Assembly: GCF_011806385.1 (NCBI RefSeq)
Contig: NZ_JAATOX010000016.1
Span: 1 to 52,266, forward strand
Origin: Phaeobacter sp. HF9A
Lineage (GTDB): Bacteria > Pseudomonadota > Alphaproteobacteria > Rhodobacterales > Rhodobacteraceae
Direction: 5' to 3'
DNA length: 52,266 bases
This document shows positions 38,656 through 48,909 of the stretch, piece after piece (position 1 is the first letter of the stretch; the number at the start of each line of letters is the position of its first letter). The translations under genes and the position numbers were made by a program. The notes beneath the pieces are model-generated. The model was not told the DNA's origin and searched no databases. It saw only the letters and a program-made list of their open reading frames with translations.

Positions 38656-40751
38656 GCGGCACCTCTTCCCTTCATTGGCTGATCGGTCGGCTTGACCTGT
38701 CCAGCCTGCCCATCCTGCCCGCCCTCGCGAACCCGACCCCCAGTGAAATCGTCGCGGCGGTGGCGGCGCTGATGGTGATCCTCGGCGGGCTTGGGGTCGC
38801 AGTGTTGATCACCTGGCGCGGCTGGTGGACATCGCTCTGGCGCGATTGGCTGACCAGCACGGATCACAAGCGCATCGGCATCATGTATATCGTGCTGGCG
38901 CTGGTGATGATGGTCCGGGGCGTGCTGGAGGGCGTGGTGATGCGCGCTCAGCAAGCCGCCGGACTGGACGGCGGTTTCCTGAGCGACGGTCACTTCGCGG
39001 AGCTTTTCAGCACCCATGGCACGATCATGATTTTCTTCGTGGCCATGCCCTTTATTGCGGGGCTCATCAACTATGTGATGCCCTTGCAGATCGGCGCGCG
39101 GGATGTGTCCTTTCCGATGCTCAACCAGGTCAGCCTGGCGCTGACCGCCATCGGTGCGGCGCTGGTGATGATCAGCCTTGTGCTGGGCAAGTTCTCCACC
39201 GGCGGCTGGCCCGCTTACCCGCCCTATACCGGCATTGCCTTCAACCCCGGCGAGGGGCCGGACTACTGGATCTGGTCGGTGGCGATTGCGGGCTTGGGAT
39301 CGACCCTCTCGGGGCTTAACTTCGTGGTGACGATCTTCAAGGAACGCGCCCCGGGCATGAAGCTTTTTGACATGCCGCTGTTCACCTGGACGGTGCTTTG
39401 TACGGCGATCATCATGGTCTTTGCGATGCCGCCGCTGACCGTCGCAACCCTGACCTTGGCGCTGGATCGCTATCTGGATTTCCACTTTTACACCAATGAC
39501 CTGGGCGGGAACATGATGAACTATGTCAACCTGTTCTGGCTCTTTGGTCACCCGGAGGTCTATCTGCTGATCCTGCCCGCATTCGGCATCTTCTCCGAGG
39601 TCATCTCGACCTTTTCCGGCAAATGTCTCTATGGCTATAAATCGCTGGTCTACGCGACGATGGTGATTTCGGTGCTGAGCTTCACGGTCTGGCTGCACCA
39701 TTTCTTCACCATGGGGCAGAGCGCCCATGTCAACGCGGCCTTCGGCGTGGCCTCGATGTTCATTGCGGTGCCGACGGGGGTGAAGGTCTATGACTGGATG
39801 GCCACCATGTTCCGCGGGCGCATCCGGCTGACGGTGCCGATGATCTATGCCACGGGATTCCTGACCCTCTTTGTGATCGGCGGTTTGACGGGCGTCATGC
39901 TGGCCAATCCCACAATCAGCTATCAGGTCCACAACACATTGTTTCTGGTGGCGCATTTCCACAATGTGATCATCCCCGGCGTGCTGTTTGGGCTCTTGGC
40001 TGGCTATCACTATTGGTTCCCCAAAGCCTTTGGCTTCCGTCTCAACGAACGCTGGGGCGCGATCTCGGCGCTGTTCTGGATCACGGGCTTCGCCTTCACC
40101 TTCTTTCCGCTCTATGTGCTTGGCCTTATGGGCATGCCGCGTCGCTCGGCGAGCTACGTTGACCCCTCCTTTGAACCCCTGACCTGGGTGGCGATGTTTG
40201 GCGCGGCGCTCATCTTCTGTGCGCTGGCGACGCTGCTGATCCAGCTGCGGGTCAGCATTCGCGACCGGGCGCAGACCCAGGTGCCGCTGGGCGATCCCTG
40301 GGACGGGCGCACGCTGGAATGGTCGATCCCGTCACCGCCGCCGGAATACAACTTTGCCATCGTGCCGCGGGTTGTGGGCCGCGATGCCTTTGCCGAGGCA
40401 AAAGAGCGGGGGCAGGGCTATCCCAAACCCGCCGGCTATGAGGATATCGAGATGCCCCGCAACACGATGCTTGGCATGGTGGTGCTGATTGGCGGCACCG
40501 CGCTGGGGCTGGCGCTGGTCTGGTACATCTGGTGGCTGGCGGTGCTGTCGCTGGTGGTCATGATCGGCGCCTTCATCGCCAAGAGCTTTGTGCCTGAACC
40601 CCATCGCATCATTCCCGCGACCGAGGTTGCAGCCGCGCATGAGGCTTGGCTTGCCGCGATCGCCAAGGCCAGCCCCGTGACACGCGCCCAAGAGACAAGC
40701 GCAGAAAACCGTGGCCTGGCCGCGCTGGAAATGCCGGAGGGGGCAGCATGA
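38652..40751 (+). CDS. cyoB: Cytochrome o ubiquinol oxidase subunit I
   Basis: 699 residues, heme-copper oxidase fold with about 15 membrane helices. Low-spin heme ligand His in LFSTHGTIMIFFVAMPF, Cu-B His and its cross-linked Tyr in FGHPEVYLLILPAFG, the HH pair in FTVWLHHFFTMGQ, the K-channel lysine region YGYKSLVYATM, and the paired heme ligands in TLFLVAHFHNVIIPG. It reduces oxygen to water with electrons from quinol and pumps protons. The first 35 residues contain the extra helix found in bo3 oxidases. In an operon with 4-bp overlaps on both sides. Confidence 0.96.
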   Translation: MSGTSSLHWLIGRLDLSSLPILPALANPTPSEIVAAVAALMVILGGLGVAVLITWRGWWTSLWRDWLTSTDHKRIGIMYIVLALVMMVRGVLEGVVMRAQQAAGLDGGFLSDGHFAELFSTHGTIMIFFVAMPFIAGLINYVMPLQIGARDVSFPMLNQVSLALTAIGAALVMISLVLGKFSTGGWPAYPPYTGIAFNPGEGPDYWIWSVAIAGLGSTLSGLNFVVTIFKERAPGMKLFDMPLFTWTVLCTAIIMVFAMPPLTVATLTLALDRYLDFHFYTNDLGGNMMNYVNLFWLFGHPEVYLLILPAFGIFSEVISTFSGKCLYGYKSLVYATMVISVLSFTVWLHHFFTMGQSAHVNAAFGVASMFIAVPTGVKVYDWMATMFRGRIRLTVPMIYATGFLTLFVIGGLTGVMLANPTISYQVHNTLFLVAHFHNVIIPGVLFGLLAGYHYWFPKAFGFRLNERWGAISALFWITGFAFTFFPLYVLGLMGMPRRSASYVDPSFEPLTWVAMFGAALIFCALATLLIQLRVSIRDRAQTQVPLGDPWDGRTLEWSIPSPPPEYNFAIVPRVVGRDAFAEAKERGQGYPKPAGYEDIEMPRNTMLGMVVLIGGTALGLALVWYIWWLAVLSLVVMIGAFIAKSFVPEPHRIIPATEVAAAHEAWLAAIAKASPVTRAQETSAENRGLAALEMPEGAA

Positions 40752-41377
40752 GCAAACACGACACCATCCATCCCGGCCTGAACCTTGGCGAACACCACGG
40801 GGCGGCGCATGACAAGGCAGAGATCGGCGCCTTCGGGTTCTGGATCTTCCTGATGAGCGATCTGATAATCTTCGGGCTGATGTTTGCCCTCTATGTCACC
40901 ATGCAGAACCCGATGGGGCAGGCGGGGGGGCCGGGCCCGAAGGAACTCTTCGACCTCACAAGCGCCCTGATCCAGACGATGCTCTTGCTGGTCAGCAGCC
41001 TGAGCTTTGGTCTGGCCTCGCTGGCGTTGCGCCACCATCGCAGCCGCGCAGAGCTGACCTTCTGGCTGGCTTTGACCCTGTTGCTCGGCCTTGCCTTTCT
41101 CAGCTTCGAGGCGCGCGATTTTGCGGCGATGTTCGCGGCAGATGCGGGCCCCTCGCGCAGCGGTTTTCTCTCGGCTTTTTTCGGATTGGTGCCGCTTCAT
41201 GGGCTGCACGTGGCCAGCGGCTGCCTGTGGTTGCTGATCATGCTGATTCAGATCCGCACCCTTGGGTTGTCGGATCTGGTGAAATCCCGCCTGCTCAAGC
41301 TCGGGCTGTTCTGGCATTTTCTCGATATCGTCTGGATCGGGATTTTCTCGATCGTCTACCTGGGAGGCCTCGCATGA
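40748..41377 (+). CDS. cyoC: Cytochrome o ubiquinol oxidase subunit III
   Basis: 209 residues, five membrane helices. Conserved EIGAFGFWIFLMSDLIIFGL near the N-terminus and PLHGLHVASGCLWLLIMLI, with the GxHVxxG-type motif of subunit III. No redox centre; it stabilises subunit I and proton uptake. ATGA overlaps with cyoB upstream and cyoD downstream. Confidence 0.95.
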   Translation: MSKHDTIHPGLNLGEHHGAAHDKAEIGAFGFWIFLMSDLIIFGLMFALYVTMQNPMGQAGGPGPKELFDLTSALIQTMLLLVSSLSFGLASLALRHHRSRAELTFWLALTLLLGLAFLSFEARDFAAMFAADAGPSRSGFLSAFFGLVPLHGLHVASGCLWLLIMLIQIRTLGLSDLVKSRLLKLGLFWHFLDIVWIGIFSIVYLGGLA

Positions 41378-41685
41378 CGCCCTATAGCTCAGATCACCGG
41401 GCCGAGGTCCGGCACTATCTTGTCGGTTTCGCGCTGGCGCTGACCTTGACGGCGCTGCCCTTTGGGCTGGTTGCCTGGGGGGGAGTGGCGCGCATCTGGG
41501 TGCTGGCCATTGTCGCGGGCTGCGCGATCATCCAGACCGTCGTGCACCTGCGCTATTTCCTGCATCTGGATCTGTCGCGGCAGAAACGAGAGGACGTGCT
41601 GCTGATCCTGTTCTCGACGCTGATCCTGTCGATCATGGCGGGTGGGACGATCTGGATCGTCTTCAATCTGGCCGGGCGGATGTAG
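41374..41685 (+). CDS. cyoD: Cytochrome o ubiquinol oxidase subunit IV
   Basis: 103 residues from the ATG that overlaps cyoC. Three membrane helices: VGFALALTLTALPFGLVAW, IWVLAIVAGCAIIQTVVHLR and DVLLILFSTLILSIMAGGTI. HLRYFLHLD is typical of CyoD. It assists assembly of the Cu-B centre. It is the last gene before a strong terminator; the heme O synthase gene cyoE that closes the operon in many bacteria is not here. Confidence 0.94.
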   Translation: MTPYSSDHRAEVRHYLVGFALALTLTALPFGLVAWGGVARIWVLAIVAGCAIIQTVVHLRYFLHLDLSRQKREDVLLILFSTLILSIMAGGTIWIVFNLAGRM

Positions 41686-41734
41686 GCTGGGACCATCTGA
41701 AGCCGAGGTTCACATCCGCCTTGCACATAAAACG

Positions 41735-41766
41735 AATGGCCCGCCGATTGGCGGGCCATTTTGTTT
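41735..41766. terminator. Bidirectional terminator between cyoD and leuB
   Basis: AATGGCCCGCC-GATT-GGCGGGCCATT, a perfect 11-bp stem, followed by TTGTTT on the plus strand and by GCGTTTTAT-like sequence on the other. It ends both converging operons. Confidence 0.9.
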
Positions 41767-41781
41767 CACAGACTGGTTGAT

Positions 41782-42885
41782 TTACAGGCTGGCGTCGAGC
41801 GCGGCAACGATGGCGTCGCCCATTTCCGAGGTGGTGACCGGTGTCACGCCCTCTTCGCCCAGAAGGTCAGCGGTGCGGACACCATCGGCCAGCACTTTTT
41901 CAACCGCCTGTTCCAGACGGTCGGCTTCGGCACCCAGATCAAAGCTGTAGCGCAGCGCCATGGCAAAGCTCAGGATACAGGCGATCGGGTTTGCCTTGCC
42001 CTGACCGGCGATGTCCGGTGCGGAGCCATGTACGGGCTCATAGAGCGCCTTCGGACGGCCGTTTTCCATCGGCGCACCGAGCGAGGCGGAAGGCAGCATG
42101 CCCAGCGAGCCGGTCAGCATGGCGGCGGCGTCGGACAGCAGGTCGCCAAACAGGTTGTCGGTGACGATGACGTCGAACTGCTTGGGCCAGCGGCAAAGCT
42201 GCATCGCGCCTGCGTCAGCATACATGTGGGAGAGTTCCACCTCGGGGTAATCCTGGCCCACCTCGGTGACAACTTCGCGCCACAGGATGCCACTCTCCAT
42301 CACGTTGGCTTTTTCCATCGAGCAGAGCTTCTTGCCACGACGCATCGCCAGCTCAAACGCCGAGCGCGCAACACGGTCGATCTCGCTCTCGGTGTAGCGC
42401 TGGGTGTTGATGCCGACGCGTTCGTTGCCTTCCTCGATGATGCCACGCGGCTCGCCGAAGTAGATGCCGGAGGTCAGCTCGCGCACGATCATGATGTCGA
42501 GGCCGGCGACCACGTCTTTTTTCAGCGAGGAGAAATCCGCAAGCGCGTCAAAGCACTGGGCCGGGCGCAGGTTGGAAAACAGATCCATTTCCTTGCGCAG
42601 GCGCAGAAGGCCGCGTTCCGGTTTGACCGAGAAATCGAGCGTGTCATATTTCGGACCACCGACCGCGCCGAGCAAGACGGCGTCGACCTCTTGCGCCTTG
42701 GCCATCGTGTCATCATGCAGCGGGGTGCCATGGGCGTCATAGGCGGCGCCACCGACCAGATCTTCGCTGACATCAAACTGCTGGTCGCGCTTGCTGCCGA
42801 ACCAGGAAATGACCTTTTTGACTTCGGCCATCACTTCGGGGCCGATGCCGTCACCAGGCAAGATCAGAATCGATGGGTTGGACAT
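41782..42885 (-). CDS. leuB: 3-isopropylmalate dehydrogenase
   Basis: 367 residues from ATG 42885 (AAAGGAG site); nine further in-frame codons upstream lack a ribosome site. N-terminal [34 protein letters not shown], the catalytic Tyr/Lys region and the metal/NAD block [19 protein letters not shown], then [20 protein letters not shown]. It oxidises and decarboxylates 3-isopropylmalate to 2-ketoisocaproate in leucine synthesis, in the cytosol. Separated from leuCD by two unrelated genes on the same strand. Confidence 0.97.
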   Translation of the reverse strand: MSNPSILILPGDGIGPEVMAEVKKVISWFGSKRDQQFDVSEDLVGGAAYDAHGTPLHDDTMAKAQEVDAVLLGAVGGPKYDTLDFSVKPERGLLRLRKEMDLFSNLRPAQCFDALADFSSLKKDVVAGLDIMIVRELTSGIYFGEPRGIIEEGNERVGINTQRYTESEIDRVARSAFELAMRRGKKLCSMEKANVMESGILWREVVTEVGQDYPEVELSHMYADAGAMQLCRWPKQFDVIVTDNLFGDLLSDAAAMLTGSLGMLPSASLGAPMENGRPKALYEPVHGSAPDIAGQGKANPIACILSFAMALRYSFDLGAEADRLEQAVEKVLADGVRTADLLGEEGVTPVTTSEMGDAIVAALDASL

Positions 42886-42978
42886 CACAAAACTCCTTTG
42901 ACGTGTTGGCAAAGGGGGTAGCGGGCTGCTGTCGTGGGGTCAATAATCGCTGGGCATTTATAGCGGTGTTCCCGCCTT

Positions 42979-43989
42979 TCAGCGTTGAATATCGACCCAA
43001 ACGACGCCGTGGCGGCTGCCCGCGCCGTGTTGGATACCCGAAGCCACGACAGTGAGGTCCGCCGAGGGCAGCACATAATCCACGCGCATCGGGCCGGTGC
43101 TGTCCCAGAGAACCGTATCGCTCGCACCGTTTGCGTCCCTTGGGGCAGGATCCTGAAGGCGCGCATCCCCGAGCAAACGGGTGATCGCATCCTTGTGGCC
43201 TTCGCCGCGCAGGGGATCACTATTGGCATCGCCAAGCAGCACAAAAGGCGGCTGCGGCGCCGGGCCGAGCGCGCCATCCAGCAGATGCAGCCAGAGCAGG
43301 ATCTCGTCGGCATTGCGGCGGCCATTGCGGTCCTCGGGGCCGTCAAAGACCGGCGGCGCGGCGTGAAAGCTAAGCACCCAGAGGTCAGAACCATCGGCCA
43401 GGCGTGCAGGAACCGCCCAGTGGTTGGTCGAGGAGAGGCGCAGTTCGGCGGCGATATCAGCGTTGGGAAAGGGCCGCCTGTCGGGCTGTTGCGGCATGCG
43501 GTGATCCGGCAGAACCCGCCACTTCAGCGCTGTCAGATCCATGGCGCGGCTGCTGTCCAGCGGCAGTTTTGACAGCAGCGCAATGCCGCCCTGACCGGTG
43601 AAGCGGCCCCAGCCCCAGGCGTCTTCGGGTTCGTTCAGCCGCCCGTCGCCGTCGAGATCCAGACCGGAGGCGACACCGGCATTGGGTTTCAGCGCAAAAC
43701 GATAGGGGTAGGCATGTCCCGCCTCGCTGAGCTGCGCCTGCAAGGCCATCAGCGCGGCTTGGTCATAGTCCCAATCCAGCCCTTGCAGGGCCAGAATATC
43801 CGCCTCGGTCGCAAGGATCATGTCCAGCACGGCGCGGATCTGATCCTGCCCCCGCGTGATGTCGCGCAGCAAGAGCCCCGGGCCCTTGCGGCTCAGTTCG
43901 GTGTTGAAGGTGGCCAGGCGCAGGGTTTCGGCATGGAGGGCAAAGGGCACGGTCAGACACAGCAGCAAGAGGGCCGCGCGCCAGCTCAT
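42979..43989 (-). CDS. Exported endonuclease/exonuclease/phosphatase-family protein
   Basis: 336 residues with a signal peptide (ALLLLCLTVPFALHA). EEP fold: LRLATFNTELSRKGPG, ILATEADILALQGLDWDYDQ, the segment DLDGDGRLNEPEDAWGWGRF (a calcium-loop-like DxDGDG insert), WVLSFHAAPPVFDGPEDRNG, LLGDANSDPLRGEGH and MRVDYVLPSADL near the end. It acts in the periplasm or outside the cell, as a nuclease, phosphodiesterase or phosphatase; the substrate cannot be told. Overlaps the upstream membrane protein gene by 4 bp. Confidence 0.88.
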   Translation of the reverse strand: MSWRAALLLLCLTVPFALHAETLRLATFNTELSRKGPGLLLRDITRGQDQIRAVLDMILATEADILALQGLDWDYDQAALMALQAQLSEAGHAYPYRFALKPNAGVASGLDLDGDGRLNEPEDAWGWGRFTGQGGIALLSKLPLDSSRAMDLTALKWRVLPDHRMPQQPDRRPFPNADIAAELRLSSTNHWAVPARLADGSDLWVLSFHAAPPVFDGPEDRNGRRNADEILLWLHLLDGALGPAPQPPFVLLGDANSDPLRGEGHKDAITRLLGDARLQDPAPRDANGASDTVLWDSTGPMRVDYVLPSADLTVVASGIQHGAGSRHGVVWVDIQR

Positions 43990-44816
43990 ACCGTTTGCAG
44001 GTCCTGATCGTGGTCAAAGGCGCGGCGTTTCTGCTCGATCAGGTCGGCGACGCGCAGGCGCGCCATGCCACGGGTGATCATGCTGGCGGGCACCATGGCC
44101 CATCCGGTCACACACCAGATCAGCAGCTGCGGATTGCCCAGCAGCGCCGGATCAAAGGTGCTGGCGGTCATCTGCACCAGCGCGGGCAGCAAAAACGGCA
44201 GCAGCACACCGGCCACGATATGCATCTTTGCATCCCGTTGCAGCCGGGTGACCACATCGCCGCCGGTGGTCGGGTCAAACAGCGGCAGGTTTACCCAGAC
44301 ATTGAAGGCCCCATTGCCAAGCGGCCAATTCCGCAACCGGATCACAAAGGCGAAATAGGCAATGGAAATCAGCGAGATGAGATAGGCAAGCCCCGCCGCC
44401 GCACGCACCAGATCGACGGTGTATTGCGGCACATAGGTGGGCATCATCAAGCGGGTCAGCTGCACCGGGGAATAGGCGAAATCCAATGTCTCGCCGATGA
44501 GAAACGCCAGCTTGTGGACCAGCGCCGTAAGCCCCGTGGGCTGAAATCCATGGCTCGCCAGCAGGCTGATCAGCACCATGCAGAGCGAGGCAAAGAAAAA
44601 ACGGCTGCGGTTCAGCGGCGGCGCGTCCCGGAACTCAAGAAAGCTGGGAAAATGGGCGTAATATTCCGCAAAGATCAAGGCCCCCGCCAGCAGCGCGGTA
44701 AAGACGACGATCTCCGGGGATTGTGTCGCGGAGACCGGCAACAACAAGGATGGCAGCACCACGAGCAGCGCCACCAATAGCCCGCGAATTGCCGCGCTTG
44801 TCATGCGTGCAAGCAC
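43986..44816 (-). CDS. Uncharacterised multi-pass membrane protein
   Basis: 276 residues, about six to seven membrane helices, for example IRGLLVALLVVLPSLLLPVS, IVVFTALLAGALIFAEYYAH, RFFFASLCMVLISLLASHGF, LVRAAAGLAYLISLISIAYF and MHIVAGVLLPFLLPALVQMT. The C-terminus is charged and cytosolic (IEQKRRAFDHDQDLQTV). I recognise the arrangement leuD / membrane protein / EEP protein / leuB from roseobacter genomes, but know no function for this protein. The 4-bp overlap with the EEP gene implies a joint role. Confidence 0.8.
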   Translation of the reverse strand: MLARMTSAAIRGLLVALLVVLPSLLLPVSATQSPEIVVFTALLAGALIFAEYYAHFPSFLEFRDAPPLNRSRFFFASLCMVLISLLASHGFQPTGLTALVHKLAFLIGETLDFAYSPVQLTRLMMPTYVPQYTVDLVRAAAGLAYLISLISIAYFAFVIRLRNWPLGNGAFNVWVNLPLFDPTTGGDVVTRLQRDAKMHIVAGVLLPFLLPALVQMTASTFDPALLGNPQLLIWCVTGWAMVPASMITRGMARLRVADLIEQKRRAFDHDQDLQTV

Positions 44817-45121
44817 TTTCCGTTCCCTTCATGCTCGGGCCTTCCTGGTTTTTGTGGAATGGCCCGCTATGAAACGCTCTGAACATTGCCAGACCGCTCT
44901 GCCTCATTTTTGCCCCAATCCTGCACGTCGCGGCGCGGTTTCTCAAGTATCGGGTTAAGGAAATGTCTCAAATTTGAATGAGTGGCAGCCAAGTGGTGCC
45001 GGTCTGCATCAATCTTCGCCCAGAAAATCATTGGTTTAGGGGCTGTCGTGCCGAACGATACGCGCCCGCCGGGTCGTGCCAACGATTGCGGCAAAAATGT
45101 GCCGGAGTTGGGCGTTTGGCA
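44817..45121. other. Intergenic region between leuD and the membrane protein gene
   Basis: About 300 bp with no gene that I can support. A leftward frame (44867-45124) is open but has low-complexity, unfamiliar content and runs into the terminator, so I do not call it. It probably contains the promoter of the membrane protein/EEP pair. Confidence 0.5.
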
Positions 45122-45154
45122 CAAAACAAAAGGGCCGCCCGGTTTGGGCGGCCC
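45122..45154 (-). terminator. Terminator of leuCD
   Basis: On the minus strand GGGCCGCCC-AAACC-GGGCGGCCC is followed by TTTTGTTTTGT, 25 bp after the leuD stop. Strong rho-independent terminator, so leuB is not part of the leuCD transcript. Confidence 0.92.
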
Positions 45155-45179
45155 TCATGGCTGTCAAAGATATGTCGGC

Positions 45180-45785
45180 TCAGACCCAGGGGCGGGCCTG
45201 CGCGGCTTTGTCTTCAAACGCCTTGATCGCATCGGCTTTTTCAAGCGTCAGGCCGATATCATCGAGCCCGTTTTGCAGGCAATGCTTGCGGAAGGGGTCG
45301 ACGTCGAACTTGATCACTTCGCCATCGGAGGTGGTGATCTCCTGCGCGTCCAGATCGACCGTCACGCGGGCGTTTTCGCCCTTTTCCGAATCGGACATCA
45401 GCAGATCGACCTGCTCTTGCGGCAGTACGATGGGCAGCATGCCATTCTTGAAGCAGTTGTTGAAGAAGATATCGGCAAAGGAGGTGGAGATCACAACCTT
45501 GATGCCGAAATCCGCCAGCGCCCAGGGGGCGTGTTCGCGCGAAGAACCGCAGCCGAAGTTGTCGCCCGCCACGAGAATCGAGGTCTCGCGATATTTCGGC
45601 TGGTTCAGCACGAAATCGGGGTTCTCGTTGCCCTGACGGTCATAGCGCATCTCGTCAAAGGCATGCACGCCAAGGCCGGAGCGTTTGATGGTCTTCAGGA
45701 ACTGCTTGGGGATGATCATATCGGTGTCGATGTTGACCAGCGGCATCGGCGCCGCAATCCCGGTGAAGGTTTCGAACTTTTTCAT
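45180..45785 (-). CDS. leuD: 3-isopropylmalate dehydratase, small subunit
   Basis: 201 residues. Starts [20 protein letters not shown], with [15 protein letters not shown] and the active-site loop [17 protein letters not shown]. It forms the swivelling domain that pairs with LeuC to isomerise 2- and 3-isopropylmalate. The gene follows leuC by 12 bp on the same strand. Confidence 0.97.
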   Translation of the reverse strand: MKKFETFTGIAAPMPLVNIDTDMIIPKQFLKTIKRSGLGVHAFDEMRYDRQGNENPDFVLNQPKYRETSILVAGDNFGCGSSREHAPWALADFGIKVVISTSFADIFFNNCFKNGMLPIVLPQEQVDLLMSDSEKGENARVTVDLDAQEITTSDGEVIKFDVDPFRKHCLQNGLDDIGLTLEKADAIKAFEDKAAQARPWV

Positions 45786-45797
45786 GGCTTTGCTTCC

Positions 45798-47201
45798 TTA
45801 CAGCTCGCGAACGTCGGTCAGCTTGCCGGTGACGGCAGCGGCGGCGGCCATGGCAGGGGACACAAGGTGGGTGCGGCCCTTATAGCCCTGACGGCCTTCG
45901 AAGTTGCGGTTGGAGGTGGAGGCGCAGCGCTCGCCTTCAGACAGCTGATCCGGGTTCATCGCCAGACACATGGAACATCCCGCCAGACGCCATTCAAAAC
46001 CGGCCTCCTTGAAGATATCTGCGAGGCCCTCTTCTTCGGCCTGCGCACGGACGAGGCCGGAACCGGGAACCACCATGGCACGCATGCCGTCCTTGATCTT
46101 CTTGCCCTTCACGATGTCCGCGGCAGCGCGCAGATCTTCGATACGGCCGTTGGTGCAGGAGCCGATGAACACGGTGTCGATCTCGATATCCGTCAGCTTC
46201 ATGCCGGGGGTGAGGCCCATGTAATCAAGCGAGCGACGCACCGCTTCGACCTTGCCGCCTTCGAAATCCTCGGGGGAGGGGACGGTCGCCGTGATCGGCA
46301 GAGCATCCTCGGGCGAGGTGCCCCAGGTCACGGTCGGCGCGATGTCTTCGGCGCGGATGGTCACGACCTTGTCCCAATGGGCGTCGTCGTCGGAATAGAG
46401 GGTCTTCCACCAGGTCAGCGCAGCTTCCCACTGGGCGCCCTTCGGCGCGTGGGGGCGGCCCTTGACGTAGTCAAAGGTGGTCTCGTCCGGTGCAATCAGG
46501 CCGGCGCGGGCGCCGCCCTCGATCGCCATGTTGCAGATGGTCATGCGACCTTCCATCGACAGCTCGCGGATCGCATCACCACAATATTCGATGACATAGC
46601 CGGTGCCGCCACCGGTGCCTGTCTCGCCGATGATGGTCAGAACGATGTCCTTGGCGGTGACACCCGGGCGCAGCTTGCCGGTGATCTCCACCTTCATGTT
46701 CTTGGATTTCTTCTGGATCAGCGTCTGGGTGGCCAGCACGTGTTCCACCTCGGAGGTGCCGATGCCATGCGCGAGCGAGCCAAAGGCGCCATGGGTGGCG
46801 GTGTGGCTGTCGCCGCAGACCACGGTCATGCCGGGCAGGGTCCAGCCCTGTTCCGGGCCGACGATATGCACGATACCCTGACGCACGTCGCTCACCGGAT
46901 AATAATGCACGCCGAATTCACGGGCGTTGGTATCCAGCGCGGCCACCTGAATGCGGCTGTCTTCTGGCATCTGGTCGGGGTTGTCGCGACCGGCGGTGGT
47001 GGGGACGTTGTGATCCGGCACCGCGATGGTCTTTTCGGGCGAATGCACCTTGCGGCCCGCCATGCGCAGCCCTTCGAACGCCTGCGGGCTGGTTACTTCG
47101 TGCACCAGGTGGCGGTCGATATAAAGCAGGCAGGTGCCGTCTTCGGCTTCATGCGCGAGATGCGCATCCCAGATCTTGTCGTAGAGTGTTTTGGGGGACA
47201 T
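45798..47201 (-). CDS. leuC: 3-isopropylmalate dehydratase, large subunit
   Basis: 467 residues, aconitase family. [20 protein letters not shown] at the N-terminus, [20 protein letters not shown], and the 4Fe-4S cysteine ligands in [20 protein letters not shown] and [11 protein letters not shown]. With LeuD it carries out the second step of leucine synthesis. A GAGGA ribosome site precedes ATG 47201. First gene of leuCD; no obvious leader peptide with leucine codons is seen upstream. Confidence 0.97.
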   Translation of the reverse strand: MSPKTLYDKIWDAHLAHEAEDGTCLLYIDRHLVHEVTSPQAFEGLRMAGRKVHSPEKTIAVPDHNVPTTAGRDNPDQMPEDSRIQVAALDTNAREFGVHYYPVSDVRQGIVHIVGPEQGWTLPGMTVVCGDSHTATHGAFGSLAHGIGTSEVEHVLATQTLIQKKSKNMKVEITGKLRPGVTAKDIVLTIIGETGTGGGTGYVIEYCGDAIRELSMEGRMTICNMAIEGGARAGLIAPDETTFDYVKGRPHAPKGAQWEAALTWWKTLYSDDDAHWDKVVTIRAEDIAPTVTWGTSPEDALPITATVPSPEDFEGGKVEAVRRSLDYMGLTPGMKLTDIEIDTVFIGSCTNGRIEDLRAAADIVKGKKIKDGMRAMVVPGSGLVRAQAEEEGLADIFKEAGFEWRLAGCSMCLAMNPDQLSEGERCASTSNRNFEGRQGYKGRTHLVSPAMAAAAAVTGKLTDVREL

Positions 47202-47487
47202 GTGGTCCTCTCCCGTATGTTCGGTAAATATGCTGGCGTAAGTGGTCTGGCACCGCAGGCCCTATAGGCGTGCGAGAACCGTGCGGGCGGCACCGAAGAA
47301 CCGTTCGCGCAGCCGCGCGCGGTCCTGAAGAGCAATCGTCTGAGCCAATACGTGAGTCATGCCCTGTGGAATATAGCGGCATCAGGCGACAATCAAGGTT
47401 CGTCGCACAGGACACCGCCCGGATCTCGATGGTTGCGGCTTGCCTCGGCAGGGGCATGGCGGCAGACTGGCAAAAACAGGAGGCATG

Positions 47488-48879
47488 ATGGAGCCGGATA
47501 AGCTGTCCGAGGCCGTGGGCGACACGGTGCAGGATCTGACAGGGCTGGTACAGCACTACTGGGGGCTGGTGATGACACCGGGCTGGCGCCAGTATCAGGT
47601 GGTGATCGTGCTGGGCCTGATCCTGCTGGCGGTGGTGCTGCGGCGCCTGACTCGCCCCCGTTGGGAGGCCTGGGCGCGCACGCGGGAGGGCTGGCCGAAA
47701 TGGCGGCTGCGGATCCTGGTGCAGCTCTTGCGGCGCCTGCCGCTGATCTATTTCACGGTGATGTCCTGGGGCGTCTATGTGGTGATGCGAGAGGTCACCT
47801 GGCCCTCGCGCAGCTATCTGATCGGCGCGGCGGCCAAGCTGGCGGCGGCCTGGCTGGCGATCGCCTTCCTGGCGCGGCTGATTTCCAATCCAAGCCTGCG
47901 CAAGCTCGCGACCTGGTTTCTCTGGATCTATGCCACATTGGCGGTGTTCAACCGGGTTGACGATGTGGCGGATGTCCTCGATTCGGTGGCGCTGGACTTT
48001 GGCGCGCTGCATCTGTCGCTGCTGGTGGTGCTCAAGGCGGTGGTGCTGGCGACGGCGCTTCTGACCCTGGCGCGGATGGGCTCCGGCCTGGCAGAGCGGG
48101 GTCTGCGGCGCAACGAGGATCTGTCGCCCTCGATGCAGGTTCTGGCTGGCAAGGCGGTGCAGGTGGCGCTCTATGGGGTTGCCTTTGTGCTGGTGATCCG
48201 CTCCGTCGGCTTTGATCTTACCGGGCTTGCGGTGCTCTCGGGCGCGATCGGTGTCGGCATCGGGTTTGGCTTGCAAAAGGTGGTCTCCAACCTGGTGTCG
48301 GGCATCATCATCCTGATGGACCGCTCGATCAAACCGGGCGATGTGATCTCGCTGGGCGAGACCTTCGGCTGGATCAATGCGCTGGGCGCGCGCTACGTGT
48401 CGGTGGTGACGCGGGACGGCAAGGAATACCTGATCCCGAACGAGGATCTGATTACCTCGCAGGTGGTGAACTGGTCCCATTCCAACCGCTATGTGCGGCT
48501 CGATATCAATTTCGGCACCAGCTACGACGATGATCCGCATCTGGTGCGGCAAGTGGCCGTGGACGCGACCATGGGCGTCGCCCGGGTGCTGAACAGGGCC
48601 GACATGAAACCGGTCTGCCATGTGGTGGGCTTTGGCGACAGCAGCGTCGATTACGTGCTGCGCTTCTGGATCAGCGACCCCACGGGCGGGTTGACCAATA
48701 TCCGGGGGCAGGTGTTTCTGGCGCTTTGGGATGCGTTCAAGGCAGAAGGCATTTCGATCCCCTTCCCGCAGCGCGAACTGCGTTTGTTGAACGACAAGCT
48801 GACGGTTTCGTCGGACGGGCCCTCTGCCGACGAGGCTGCGACAACGGGGTCACGCGGCACTGCGGCGAAGCTCGATTGA
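47488..48879 (+). CDS. MscS-family mechanosensitive channel protein
   Basis: 463 residues; ATG 47488 or 47485 (AGGAGG immediately upstream; the later one has the better spacing). N-terminal membrane helices (about 27-47, 85-110, 115-135, 150-210), then the MscS core: the pore helix GAIGVGIGFGLQKVVSNLVS with GIIILMDRSIKPGD, the beta domain (ISLGETFGWINALGARYVSV, IPNEDLITSQVVNWSHSNRY) and a C-terminal alpha/beta domain (VLRFWISDPTGGLTN). It is larger than E. coli MscS because of extra N-terminal helices. Probably releases solutes on hypo-osmotic shock. Confidence 0.92.
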   Translation: MEPDKLSEAVGDTVQDLTGLVQHYWGLVMTPGWRQYQVVIVLGLILLAVVLRRLTRPRWEAWARTREGWPKWRLRILVQLLRRLPLIYFTVMSWGVYVVMREVTWPSRSYLIGAAAKLAAAWLAIAFLARLISNPSLRKLATWFLWIYATLAVFNRVDDVADVLDSVALDFGALHLSLLVVLKAVVLATALLTLARMGSGLAERGLRRNEDLSPSMQVLAGKAVQVALYGVAFVLVIRSVGFDLTGLAVLSGAIGVGIGFGLQKVVSNLVSGIIILMDRSIKPGDVISLGETFGWINALGARYVSVVTRDGKEYLIPNEDLITSQVVNWSHSNRYVRLDINFGTSYDDDPHLVRQVAVDATMGVARVLNRADMKPVCHVVGFGDSSVDYVLRFWISDPTGGLTNIRGQVFLALWDAFKAEGISIPFPQRELRLLNDKLTVSSDGPSADEAATTGSRGTAAKLD

Positions 48880-48909
48880 ACTGGCGCCCTGCATTTGCTA
48901 TATTTAAGG

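Noticed and set aside
44867-45124. Leftward 85-codon frame in the gap after leuD.
   Set aside because: Starts within the leuCD terminator region, has no ribosome site and no family resemblance.
44982-47267. 761-codon rightward frame opposite leuC and leuD.
   Set aside because: Antisense of two highly conserved leucine genes; open only because of codon bias.
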